Below, one piece after another: positions 1 through 7,970 of a stretch of 64,000 bases of DNA. Numbering within the stretch: the first letter of the stretch is position 1; the number at the start of each line of letters is the position of its first letter. The DNA is from Glycomyces amatae (lineage in GTDB: Bacteria; Actinomycetota; Actinomycetes; Mycobacteriales; Micromonosporaceae). A program made the translations under genes and the position numbers. The notes under the pieces were generated by a model. It was not told the origin of the DNA, searched no databases, and worked only from the letters and a program-made list of their open reading frames with translations. The stretch covers positions 310,001 to 374,000 of the forward strand of contig NZ_JAJLQZ010000001.1 of NCBI RefSeq assembly GCF_020991375.1, read 5' to 3'.

Positions 1-605
1 AAGATCTGGCTGTAGAGCACCTCGGTGCCCTGCTCCATGAAGCGGTTCGACCAGCCCCACATGTTGTCCGGCTCCCACGCGGCCTGGCGCATCGAGTTCG
101 CCGCACCCACAGTGGCCACGGACAGGTTGAACTCCATGTTGGCCAGGGCGTTCGCGGTATCGGCGCCGTTCGGGATCGAGACGGAGTCGACGCATTGGCC
201 GCCGATGCTCATCTGCTGCGAGCCGTACATCGGCAGTTGGTAACCGGCGTAGCCGTAGGCGCTGTAGGTGCCGATGCCCTCGCTCTTGTCGAGTCGGCTC
301 GGCTCGGCGAACCAGCCGGCCATGCCCGAGTCCGGTGAGGCCGGTTGGGGTGCGGCCTCGCACGGGAGCTCTTGACCTGTGGGCAGTTCGTCGAGGCAGC
401 CCGACCACTCGGTGTGCCACTCGTAGTCGCTGCACCCCTCGTCGCCCTGCGCCCCGGCCGTACCGGGCGTGAACGCCAGGGCCCCGGCCGCTGTGGCCAG
501 GACGAGGACCATGCGCGCCAGCCGTCCGGCCGCGCGCTTCGCGAAGCCGGGGGATCGCTGTCCGGTCGGGGGAGGGGCGAGGTCGTGCGCGGAGGGGTCG
601 GTCAC
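1..605 (-). CDS. VirB6/TrbL-like conjugation membrane protein, 5' part only
   Basis: Reading on the minus strand from a GTG at 605, the frame stays open to the window edge, so only the first roughly 200 residues are present. The N-terminus has a basic stretch (FAKRAAGRLARM), a hydrophobic signal-like segment and an AGAQGDEGC junction, so the chain is probably exported or membrane-inserted. The GTG overlaps the TGA of the VirB4-like gene upstream (GTGA), which indicates translational coupling. In actinobacterial PrgI-type conjugation clusters, the gene after the VirB4-like ATPase usually encodes a large polytopic VirB6-like channel protein. The assignment rests mostly on that gene order, because the transmembrane part lies outside the window. 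Confidence 0.6.
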   Translation of the reverse strand, partial: MTDPSAHDLAPPPTGQRSPGFAKRAAGRLARMVLVLATAAGALAFTPGTAGAQGDEGCSDYEWHTEWSGCLDELPTGQELPCEAAPQPASPDSGMAGWFAEPSRLDKSEGIGTYSAYGYAGYQLPMYGSQQMSIGGQCVDSVSIPNGADTANALANMEFNLSVATVGAANSMRQAAWEPDNMWGWSNRFMEQGTEVLYSQI

Positions 606-3600
606 TGCTCCTCCCCAGGGGTGGTGTTGAGGTAGTCGAGCAGGCCGCGGACCCAGCTGAAGTCGGCGCGGATGCGCTGGACGCGGCCGTCCACGTCGCG
701 CATCACGAACTCGCGGTAGGGGAGCTTCCGCGTTTCCGCCGCATCCACTTCGGACAGTGAGGCGAGCACGCTCTCGTAGCCGACGCCCGTGGGCACCCGC
801 AGCAGCTTGAGCGCCTCCTCGGCGACCTCGGCGTCCTCGGCGATGCGGCCGACGAACACCGTGGACACCAGGTTCTGCACGTCGAGCCCGAGGATGTCCT
901 TCGGGTTCTGACTCGCCACCAGCGCCGCCAGGTTCCACTTGCGGGAGTCGCGGGCCAGGCGCACCAGGAACGAGCGGCCGGACTTCCAGCCCTCCATGAA
1001 GTGCGCCTCGTCGAGGCCCACCAGCTTGCGCCGGTGCATGTCGCCGCCGTAGGCGCGGCGCACGGCCAGGCGGTGCGCGGTGTGCAGCATCGGCAGCGCC
1101 AGCGCCTCCTCGGCCGACCAGTACTCGCGCTCGATCCCCAGGTCGGGCAGGCGCAGCCCGGACATGGTGATCACCGTGAGCGCCGTGTCGTCCTCCAGGA
1201 CCCCCTTGTCGGGGTTGCCGAAGAACAGCTTCGCGAGCGGCATCTCGGCGGTGTCGAGCAGGAGCGCGGCGAGCTCGGCGCCATCGCCGGTGATGTGGTC
1301 CTCGGCGTCCTGGAGGGTCTCCACGATGTCCTCGAGCGCGGAGTCCTCCTCGGCCGGGACGTGGCGGGCGGCGTGGCGCAGGAGGCGGGCGGTGCTCGCC
1401 TCGCGCTGGACCTGCGGCGGCAGCAGCATCGCGCAGATGTCCTGCACCAGCATGCGCCGCTCGGAGCGGGCGTTGGAGACGGCGATGTCGTACTCGCGCT
1501 GGCCGTCGGCGCTGTCCTCGTAGTGCTCGCGCCGCGGGGACGGGATGAGCGCGTACGGCGCGAGGGTCCCGTACTCGGAGCCGGTCAGGTTGAGCACGCG
1601 CGAGAACGGCTTGAGCTCGGGCATCTCGCACAGCTTCGCGAGCGGGCCCGACGGGTCGAGGAGGGTCACCTGGACGCCGCGCCTGGCGGCGAGGTACCCG
1701 ATGGCGCCCATGAGGGTCGACTTGCCGCCGCCGGGCTCGGCGACGAAGACGCTCAGGCCCGACTTCTCGCGGACCTCCGTGGCGAAGTGCAGGTCGAGGA
1801 AGACCGGGCGGCGGCAGGTGCCCGCGGTGCGGCCGATGAGGTCGCCGCGCTGGTCGCCCACAGTGGACGCCGCCTGGGGCAGGGCCGCGGCGAAGAGCTT
1901 GACGGGCATGCGCCGCACGTACCCGGTCTGCGCGACCGGCTCGCCCGGGATGAACTCGCGGGCCAGCCAGTCCTGGTTCTTCGGGTGCTGGAGGCTGATG
2001 CGCATGTCCCGCTGGTACATCTGCATCAGCGTGCGGGCGCGCTCCAGGCACTCCTCCTTGGTGTCGGCGGTGACGGCGAGGCGGTGCCAGCCGTGGGCGC
2101 GCGCGGCGTCGATGGGCAGGCCGGTGGTCATCTCGTCGCCGACGCCCAGGGCGCGCTCGGCGAGGCGCTGGAGCTCGGGCGGGGCGTCCATCGCGTGCTC
2201 GTCGTAGTCGCGCTGCTGGCTGCGGATGAGCCGCAGGCGGTGGTCGAGGTCGCGGAAGGCCTCGCCGGGGCCGAGGATGTCGATGCGGCTCGACAGCTCG
2301 ACCGGCCACGGGCAGCGCTCGTGGAAGTGCAGCCACGGCTCGTGCCGCTGGGGGATCTCGAGCTCCTCCATGCGCCCGACGGTGAGGACCGCGGTGTGCT
2401 TCTCCTCGCCGGTGAGGCGGTTGACGAGCTTGACGGTGGAGCCGTAGGGGCTGCGGTAGCGCTCGATCGACTCGGTGAGGGCCAGGACGTCCCCGGCCTC
2501 CCAGTCGCTCCCCGAGCCCGAGAGCAGGCGCGGCGGCTCCATGCCGAGGGCGACCGACCGGTAGACGAGCCCTTCGAGCTCGGCGGTGGTCGCGCGGCGC
2601 GCGCGCATCCCGAAGGAGCCGAGGACCTCGTCGAACTGGAGGCTGCGCTTCTCGATCTTCTCGCGCTCGGAGAGCCTGGTGCCGCGGCCGAACATGCGGC
2701 CGACCTTCTCGCCGAGCTGGTCGAACGCGCCGCGCCGCGAGAAGGTGATGCCGAGGTAGGTCTCGCCTTCGGCGTGCGAGAGCTGCTGGAGGTGGCGCTG
2801 GGCGGCGACCAGGTGGTCGGCCCAGCTGGTGCCGCCGGGGACGGTGCGCAGCGGTCGGGCGGTGTAGCGGTCGACGGTGCGGGCCCACTGGTCGGCCGGG
2901 AACGGCCGGGTGGTGCGCCGCAGGTGGACGCGCATCCCGGCGAGGCCGGCGAACTGCTCGGCGATCGCGATGATGAGCGCCTCGCGCTCCAGGTCGGGGC
3001 GGAAGGACCAGCGCACGCCCGGCAGCGCGTACCAGGCGGTGACCGAGGCGGGCGTGAACGTGACGTGCCCGGCGATCTCGGTCAGGCTCAGCTCGCGCAG
3101 CGGCTGGCGCTCCTTGTGGCCGCCGATGGGCTTGACGCGGGTCGGCTTGTCGTCGGCCGTCTCCACATGGACGGCGTCGGTGCGGGTCTTCCTGACCGGG
3201 ACGAGGTCCTGCCCCGGCACCCGCTGACCGGTTTGCGAGGCCGGTTTGCGACCTGTGGAAACACTTCCGCGGCCCTGGTCAACAGCCTGTGGATAACTCG
3301 GGGCCTGCTGTGGATAACTTCCGCTGTTCTGTGGATAACCCTGTGGATTCCCGCTGGTCGGAGCCTGTGGGTAACGCTGTGGATACCCCTGTGGATAACT
3401 CGGCTGATTCTGTGGATAACTCTGGGGATAACCCTGTGGACGAGCGGTGGACGGCGGGGTCGTCGACGCAGGTGGCGTGGCGTGTCGAACGGGATCCGAC
3501 GAGGGGGCGGAGTGGACCGGGGCCGGCGGGGTTGCCGCCCTCGGCGGTGTCGGCGCCTGGGGGGCGGGGGCCGTGTCGGGCCGGCTCTGCCACTGCGCGG

Positions 3601-3796
3601 CCTCGGTCCCGTTCTGCCGCTGCGCGGGCTCCGCCCGGCTCTGCCTCTGTACGGGCTCCGCCCGAAAGACGGCGTCCGCGAGCGCAGTCGCGTCGTCGCC
3701 CAGATCGCCGGCGGACCGCTCCCGGTCCCGCACGGGCGCGGGCGGCCGGGGGGCGGAGAACTTGGCGACGGGCTGTCGGCGATCCTCGCCGCTCAT
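602..3796 (-). CDS. VirB4-like type IV secretion/conjugation ATPase
   Basis: A 1064-residue cytoplasmic ATPase expected to power a type IV secretion-like (conjugation) apparatus. Residues 1-220 are low-complexity Pro/Ala/Gln, including a Y-P-Q repeat near residues 120-170. The body then resembles actinobacterial VirB4/TraC-like proteins. The P-loop is EPGGGKSTL near residue 685, and a Walker B segment (KLVGLDEAHFME) lies near residue 930, followed by a VASQNP sensor-like motif. The ATG overlaps the end of the PrgI-like gene by 4 bp, and its own stop overlaps the next gene, so three genes look translationally coupled. The oddity is the AT-rich codon choice (TAT, CCA) in the Y-P-Q repeat, which creates consensus DnaA boxes in the DNA. 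Confidence 0.85.
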   Translation of the reverse strand: MSGEDRRQPVAKFSAPRPPAPVRDRERSAGDLGDDATALADAVFRAEPVQRQSRAEPAQRQNGTEAAQWQSRPDTAPAPQAPTPPRAATPPAPVHSAPSSDPVRHATPPASTTPPSTARPQGYPQSYPQNQPSYPQGYPQRYPQAPTSGNPQGYPQNSGSYPQQAPSYPQAVDQGRGSVSTGRKPASQTGQRVPGQDLVPVRKTRTDAVHVETADDKPTRVKPIGGHKERQPLRELSLTEIAGHVTFTPASVTAWYALPGVRWSFRPDLEREALIIAIAEQFAGLAGMRVHLRRTTRPFPADQWARTVDRYTARPLRTVPGGTSWADHLVAAQRHLQQLSHAEGETYLGITFSRRGAFDQLGEKVGRMFGRGTRLSEREKIEKRSLQFDEVLGSFGMRARRATTAELEGLVYRSVALGMEPPRLLSGSGSDWEAGDVLALTESIERYRSPYGSTVKLVNRLTGEEKHTAVLTVGRMEELEIPQRHEPWLHFHERCPWPVELSSRIDILGPGEAFRDLDHRLRLIRSQQRDYDEHAMDAPPELQRLAERALGVGDEMTTGLPIDAARAHGWHRLAVTADTKEECLERARTLMQMYQRDMRISLQHPKNQDWLAREFIPGEPVAQTGYVRRMPVKLFAAALPQAASTVGDQRGDLIGRTAGTCRRPVFLDLHFATEVREKSGLSVFVAEPGGGKSTLMGAIGYLAARRGVQVTLLDPSGPLAKLCEMPELKPFSRVLNLTGSEYGTLAPYALIPSPRREHYEDSADGQREYDIAVSNARSERRMLVQDICAMLLPPQVQREASTARLLRHAARHVPAEEDSALEDIVETLQDAEDHITGDGAELAALLLDTAEMPLAKLFFGNPDKGVLEDDTALTVITMSGLRLPDLGIEREYWSAEEALALPMLHTAHRLAVRRAYGGDMHRRKLVGLDEAHFMEGWKSGRSFLVRLARDSRKWNLAALVASQNPKDILGLDVQNLVSTVFVGRIAEDAEVAEEALKLLRVPTGVGYESVLASLSEVDAAETRKLPYREFVMRDVDGRVQRIRADFSWVRGLLDYLNTTPGEEQ
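3288..3431 (-). promoter_or_regulatory. Array of DnaA-box sequences inside the VirB4-like gene
   Basis: Five exact copies of TTATCCACA lie in the same orientation (read on the minus strand) at 3288-3296, 3309-3317, 3330-3338, 3390-3398 and 3411-3419. Three copies with one mismatch lie at 3366-3374, 3378-3386 and 3423-3431. In the reading frame they encode Tyr-Pro-Gln repeats, with seven of eight Tyr codons being TAT in a gene that otherwise uses TAC in the places inspected. DnaA binds this nonamer in most bacteria, so the array could bind or titrate DnaA or act in replication of a mobile element. That function is inference. A simple repeat expansion is the alternative. Confidence 0.6.
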
Positions 3797-4182
3797 AGGC
3801 GCTCCTCAGGTCGGTCGGATTCCACGAGCGCGGGCCGCAGGCGGATCGAACGGGTCGTGAACGTCGGGGTCCGCGTCTCCTGGCCGGCGTCGCGCGTGTG
3901 CTTCCAATCGGTGAGCAGCGTGCGCAGGACCGTGGTCGCGGGGCGGTCGGCGTCGACGTAGCGGAAGATCAGCGAGGTGGCCACGAGGGCGAGGGCGATC
4001 TCGATCGAGGGGAAGAGCTCGACGTCCCCGGTGAAGACCCATCGGAGGAACATGAACAGGGCCAGTATCGCGGCGAAGGCCCCGTACTGCCCGTAAGGGA
4101 GATGGACGGGGAGGGTGTAGCCCGGGGGCCCGAGGTACAGCAGGCGGGCACGGTAGATGTCGTCGTCGGTGCGCAAGCGCAT
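3793..4182 (-). CDS. PrgI-family-like small membrane protein of the secretion cluster
   Basis: A 129-residue protein starting MRLRTDDDIYRARLLYLG, with two adjacent hydrophobic segments at about residues 31-75 (YGAFAAILALFMFLRWVF and IEIALALVATSLIFRYV) and a basic, soluble tail. Size, topology and position directly upstream of the VirB4-like ATPase match the PrgI-type (VirB3-like) inner-membrane component of actinobacterial and Gram-positive conjugation systems. The stop overlaps the start of the ATPase gene. It lies about 45 bp after the pilin-like gene, so all four genes probably share one transcript. Confidence 0.65.
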   Translation of the reverse strand: MRLRTDDDIYRARLLYLGPPGYTLPVHLPYGQYGAFAAILALFMFLRWVFTGDVELFPSIEIALALVATSLIFRYVDADRPATTVLRTLLTDWKHTRDAGQETRTPTFTTRSIRLRPALVESDRPEERL

Positions 4183-4227
4183 GGGCGTCCTCCGTCCGGC
4201 CTTACCTCAGGGGCGATGTGGGGCGTG

Positions 4228-4506
4228 CTAGTCCTCTTGGCTGAAGAGGACGTCGACCAGTCCGCCGCCGACGGCCACGAGGACCACGGCGCCGGCGATG
4301 AAGGCGATGCCGAGGATCGCGATGGTCGAGGAGGTCAGCACGCGGCTGACCTCGCCCTTGTTGGCCCGGGCGATGAAGATGAGGCCGAGGATCGCCAGGA
4401 GGATCGGGGCGATCCGGGACAGGAAGAATCCGATGATCCCCTGCGTGTTGATCTCGGCGCCGGCCTGGGCGTGCGCGGCCACCGTCCAGAGTGTCTCTCT
4501 CATCAT
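4228..4506 (-). CDS. Small VirB2/pilin-like membrane protein
   Basis: About 92 residues with a short N-terminal region ending in an AHA motif (possible signal peptidase site), then two hydrophobic helices (FFLSRIAPILLAILGLIFIA and STIAILGIAFIAGAVVLVAV) separated by a short basic loop. This is the layout of VirB2/TrbC-like pilins and of the first gene of actinobacterial PrgI/VirB4 clusters. ATG codons at 4518, 4506 and 4503 are possible starts. The 4518 codon abuts its GGAAGG directly with no spacer, so 4506 is preferred. It is the first gene of the minus-strand cluster, and the promoter should lie in the divergent region to its right. Confidence 0.6.
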   Translation of the reverse strand: MMRETLWTVAAHAQAGAEINTQGIIGFFLSRIAPILLAILGLIFIARANKGEVSRVLTSSTIAILGIAFIAGAVVLVAVGGGLVDVLFSQED

Positions 4507-4889
4507 CGTCAGTCCCATCCTTCCGTCACAGGAGTCACTCGAGTCTCACGTAACGCAATTTTCACTCATGATTCTTGTCTCCCAACCCATTGCGGGGTCT
4601 GCCCTCATCATATGCCGGGCCCCTGACGGAACGCACCTTCGTCGGCTCGAAGAGCGACCGTTCGGCCCGCCACGGCACAGTGAAACCGATTGACCGCGGA
4701 AAGACAATCCGGTGGGCGCGATCACTCCGTGTCGGTAATCCGACACTAAACTGGAGAGGCCCGGTGTCCTACGCTCGAAACCGGGCCGGCACCGCACAAT
4801 AGACCCCGACGCGCGGCACCGCCCGGTGCCGCACGCTCATGCCCACACCGCCGGCCACCAGGCCGAGCACCGACCTCGCGGAGACCACC
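4507..4889. other. Divergent intergenic region between the secretion cluster and the substrate locus
   Basis: About 380 bp with no convincing gene. It is clearly less GC-rich than its surroundings near 4540-4620, as expected for promoters driving the minus-strand secretion cluster and the plus-strand locus. An inverted repeat at 4729-4746 is listed separately. Short open frames here lack coding character. Confidence 0.5.
4729..4746. promoter_or_regulatory. Inverted repeat, possible operator
   Basis: GTGTCGG (4729-4735), TAAT, CCGACAC (4740-4746) form an uninterrupted 7-4-7 inverted repeat. A TAAACT sequence that could serve as a -10 element follows at once. It lies about 145 bp upstream of the membrane-protein gene that opens the substrate locus, so a regulator-binding site or promoter is plausible. 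No regulator gene is adjacent. Confidence 0.35.
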
Positions 4890-5702
4890 ATGGACTACAT
4901 CGACGACATCGCCGGGCGGCTCACCGTCGCCGCGGTCGCCTTCGCCGTCGCCGGTCTCGCCGTGGCCGCCCTCGCGGCCGCCGCCCTCGGCGGCGTGCGC
5001 GCCGCCGAGAAGTGGCCCTCCGCCCCGCTCCCGAGGCTCGGCCGCCCCGCCGTCATGACCGGCGCCCTCCTCGGCTTGGTCGTCTTCGCCCTCGCCGCCG
5101 GACTGTTCTCCCTGGCGCAGATCGGCACCGGTTTGAACGCCAACCTCCGGGTACTCCTCGCCGTCGGCATGGACCTCCTGGCCCTCGCGATCGGGCTGTG
5201 GCTGGTGAGCTACGTGGCCGGCAAGGTCGAGATGCGCACCCTCATCGCGGTGCCCGACCAGGCGTCGGCCCCGCCGCCGATCCCGGTGTCGGGCGACCCG
5301 ACCCGCTACCAGATGCCGGACTACACGGAGACCCCGATGGAACCCGAGTCGCAGGACTACCCGCCGCCCGCCGCGCCCGAGCCGCGCCACCCCGTGTCGC
5401 CGTACGCGCCCGACACCGCCGCGACCGGGAGCCTGCAGCGCACCAAGGTCCCCACCATCCCCACCGACACCCGGCCCGGCTGGGTCTTCCGCGACCGCGG
5501 CACCGGCGCCTTCTACGCCGCCGTCGCCCAGAGCCGCGGCGGCATCAGCCTCCTGGCCCTCGACGACTTCACCGTCGCCCGCACCGCCTCACTCGTCGGC
5601 CCCCTCGAACTGGTCGGGTCCGTGGAGGCCACCGTCTGGCCCCTCGAGAACGGCAACGGGGACGGCGAGCGGACCGACGCGGAGGCCGCGTCCGACCGGT
5701 GA
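4890..5702 (+). CDS. Membrane protein with cytoplasmic or extracellular C-terminal domain
   Basis: 270 residues from the ATG at 4890 (MDYIDDIAGRL), which has a GGAG about 8 bases upstream. An earlier in-frame ATG at 4839 has no ribosome site. Three hydrophobic segments lie in the first 130 residues, followed by a Pro-rich linker and a compact C-terminal domain beginning near PGWVFRDRGTGAFYAAVAQ. No family was recognised. It opens the plus-strand locus of WXG-type proteins, so a role in that secretion or envelope context is likely but unproven. Confidence 0.7.
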   Translation: MDYIDDIAGRLTVAAVAFAVAGLAVAALAAAALGGVRAAEKWPSAPLPRLGRPAVMTGALLGLVVFALAAGLFSLAQIGTGLNANLRVLLAVGMDLLALAIGLWLVSYVAGKVEMRTLIAVPDQASAPPPIPVSGDPTRYQMPDYTETPMEPESQDYPPPAAPEPRHPVSPYAPDTAATGSLQRTKVPTIPTDTRPGWVFRDRGTGAFYAAVAQSRGGISLLALDDFTVARTASLVGPLELVGSVEATVWPLENGNGDGERTDAEAASDR

Positions 5703-5794
5703 CCCTCCGGGGCGGCGCCGAAACCGGGGCGAACGCTCCGTAAACGGAGGTTCGCTATTGTTCGGGGTGACCTCGACCGAAGCGAGCCGCCACC

Positions 5795-6529
5795 GTGAAC
5801 GACGCCGAGCCGATCTTCACCGACCTCGACGAGTACGTCACCCTGCGCGTCGACGGCGGGAAGATCATCGTCGAGGTCTCCGCGGCCGGCTTCCGGCAGC
5901 CGCCCGGCGTCGTCGCGGGCCTGGTCACCGAACTCGCCGGACGGCTGCCGCGCCCCGGAGCCGACGCGGACGACGCGCTCGCCGCGGGCGCCGACGCGGT
6001 CGGCCGGCTCCAGCAGGCCGCCGCCGGCGGCGGCTACGAGGCCTTCGCCGCCATGATGCGCGGACGCCTCGGCATCGAGGCCCCCGCCGAGACCCTCAGC
6101 CGCGACCCCGAGGTCGACCGCGCCGTCGCCAACCGGCTCGACGGCGTCCTCAAGTCCATGCGCCGGGCCCAGAGCGCCCGCGCCGAACCCGCCCGCGAGG
6201 TGCTCAACGCCGAGGTCCATGCCGACGAGGGCGACCTCAGCGTCACCTCCAGCTCCGAGCGCGCCGTCGCCGGCGTGTGGATCGGACCCGACGCCCGCAA
6301 GCGCGGCGTCGACGGCCTCGGCGAAGCCCTGACCTCCCTCATCGCGCGCGCCCGCGGCGAACTGCGGACCCTCGCCGAAGAGCGCGCCCGCGGCGCCGCC
6401 CCCGCCGAGGTGGCGGAGGCGGTCGACAATGCGCCACAGGACGCGCAGCGCGCCGGCAGCGCCGCCATGCAGATGATCGAGCGCATCCAGCAGCTCAACG
6501 ACACCATCCAGCGAAAGGCAGGGCAGTGA
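5795..6529 (+). CDS. YbaB/EbfC-like protein, extended
   Basis: 244 residues from GTG 5795. The segment from about residue 125 (LNAEVHADEGDLSVTSSS through the helix ending LIARARGELRTLAEE) has the beta-strand then amphipathic-helix pattern of YbaB/EbfC nucleoid-associated proteins. The N-terminal half (FTDLDEYVTLRVDGGKIIVEV) may be a diverged second copy of that fold. YbaB-like proteins recur beside ESX/type VII substrates in actinobacteria, and two more lie 7 kb downstream. The next gene starts 1 base after the stop, so it is co-transcribed and probably coupled with the helical protein that follows. Confidence 0.6.
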   Translation: MNDAEPIFTDLDEYVTLRVDGGKIIVEVSAAGFRQPPGVVAGLVTELAGRLPRPGADADDALAAGADAVGRLQQAAAGGGYEAFAAMMRGRLGIEAPAETLSRDPEVDRAVANRLDGVLKSMRRAQSARAEPAREVLNAEVHADEGDLSVTSSSERAVAGVWIGPDARKRGVDGLGEALTSLIARARGELRTLAEERARGAAPAEVAEAVDNAPQDAQRAGSAAMQMIERIQQLNDTIQRKAGQ

Positions 6530-6530
6530 C

Positions 6531-6833
6531 ATGGGACGAGTCTTCGACGCCGCATTCGTCCGACAGGTCGGGGCGAACATCGACGCCAACGTCGTCCCCG
6601 TCCTGGAGAGCACCGACGCGATCCTCCCCGAGCTGAGCGCCGTCGACCGCGGCCTCCACGCCTCCGTGGCGCTGCCGATGGCCGCCTCCTACACGACGGC
6701 CGTCTCGGCCGCGACCGAGTCGATGGCCGCGGCCGCCGAGTCCTTCCGCCGGATGCGCGAGGCCCTCGACGGGTGCGCGCAGGACATGGAAGACGCCGAC
6801 GAGGCCTGCGCGCGCTCGTTCGGCGGCGAATAA
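6531..6833 (+). CDS. Small all-helical ESX/WXG100-like protein
   Basis: 100 residues, Ala-rich and predicted all helical, with no signal peptide. It has the length and two-helix layout of WXG100/ESAT-6-like secreted partners (helix 1 around residues 5-45, helix 2 around 55-95), but no clear W-x-G at the turn. The start is ATG 6531, preceded by AAGGCAGGG. It sits between a YbaB-like gene and a larger WXG protein with short spacing, so it may be the small partner of the product of 6844-7731. The call is by size, composition and context. Confidence 0.55.
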   Translation: MGRVFDAAFVRQVGANIDANVVPVLESTDAILPELSAVDRGLHASVALPMAASYTTAVSAATESMAAAAESFRRMREALDGCAQDMEDADEACARSFGGE

Positions 6834-6843
6834 GGGGACCGGC

Positions 6844-7731
6844 ATGTCGGCAGGACAGGGCATCTACGACGCGGGCGAGGAGATGGCGCCGTACTACGAC
6901 GGCGTCATCAAGGGCTGCGCGGTCGCCATCGCGCCGCCCGCGGTCGTCTTCGGTCCCGCCGTGCAGTCCCTGGCCGCCGGCGTGTACACGAACCAGTGCA
7001 ACCCCGGCGACGTCATGAAGGCCGGCGGCGCGTGGATCATGCTCGCCGAGAAGAACACCGAGGCCGCCGAAGCCCTCCAGGCCGAGATCGACGCCGTCAC
7101 CCCCGAGCACTGGTCCGGCGACGACGCCGACGCCTTCGCCGAGGCCGCCGGGAACGTCAAGCGCCAGCTCCAGGAGCTCGCCGCCACCGCCCTCCTCATC
7201 GGCGCCCAGCTCGTCGCCTTCGCCGTGACGCTCACCGTCTACTGGCTCTTCCTCACCGCCTGCGCCGCCGCTATGGACGCCCACCTCACCGCCTACCTCG
7301 CCGCCCTCGCCGGAGCCTCCACCGCGTCCGGCGCCCCCGCGATCATGGCCGGCGCCCGGACCGTCGCCGACTCTCTCGCCGCGACCGTGAAGCGCTTCGA
7401 GTCCGCGCTCGCCTCCCTCGCGAGCGACTGCGCCGCCCTCACCGGTGGGTTCACCGCCTTCACGTTCGGATTCCAGAAGGGCGCCGGCGACCCCGTCGAC
7501 ATCGCCGGGGCCGATGTCGCCGACACGCTGGAGGGCTTCGCGGCGTACGGACTCGACGCGCTCATGACGACCTCCGGCGGCCGCCACGCCGCGGTCAGCC
7601 CCGGACTGCACGCCCTCCAGGGCAGCGAACGGGGAAGCGGCTTCGGCGGCCCCGGGCTCGGCGCGGTCGGCGGCCTCCGCGACCTGTGGGAGGGCAACAT
7701 CCCCGATCCCGAAGAGGCGCAAGGGCGGTGA
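6844..7731 (+). CDS. WXG-type helical protein with hydrophobic segment
   Basis: 295 residues, start ATG 6844 after GGGGA. The N-terminal part is helical and has a W-S-G turn in EHWSGDDADAFAEAAG near residue 90, the hallmark of WXG100-type type VII secretion substrates. A hydrophobic stretch (ALLIGAQLVAFAVTLTVYWLF) follows near residue 120, then further amphipathic helices and a flexible C-terminus. Such long WXG proteins may be secreted as heterodimers with a small partner, and the 100-residue gene just upstream is the obvious candidate. The hydrophobic segment could mean membrane insertion after export. Confidence 0.6.
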   Translation: MSAGQGIYDAGEEMAPYYDGVIKGCAVAIAPPAVVFGPAVQSLAAGVYTNQCNPGDVMKAGGAWIMLAEKNTEAAEALQAEIDAVTPEHWSGDDADAFAEAAGNVKRQLQELAATALLIGAQLVAFAVTLTVYWLFLTACAAAMDAHLTAYLAALAGASTASGAPAIMAGARTVADSLAATVKRFESALASLASDCAALTGGFTAFTFGFQKGAGDPVDIAGADVADTLEGFAAYGLDALMTTSGGRHAAVSPGLHALQGSERGSGFGGPGLGAVGGLRDLWEGNIPDPEEAQGR

Positions 7732-7970
7732 GCCCGGGCCCGCGCCGCTCCACGGCCCCGGGCGTGACCGTCGCGCGGTACGCGGAGACCGCGGAGGAGG
7801 GGGGGTACCGGGCCCCGGCGCCGCCGCGGTCGAGGCCGACATCGAAGCCGGCGGACGCCGCACCGAAGGCGAACACGCCCCCGCCGGGCGTTCGAGGGTT
7901 CCGCGCCTGGCGTCCGGTTGCTACCGTGAGGGGCGACACCGACCCCTCTCCCGCCGCGAGGTGCGCACCC

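Noticed and set aside
3288-3431. DnaA-box array as the chromosomal oriC
   Set aside because: It lies inside a coding gene, with no dnaA, dnaN or AT-rich unwinding region nearby. It is kept only as a possible DnaA-binding or element-specific site.
1001-3961. A 986-codon open frame on the plus strand opposite the VirB4-like gene
   Set aside because: Arg/Ala/Val-rich shadow translation with no recognisable domain. The minus strand carries clear Walker motifs.
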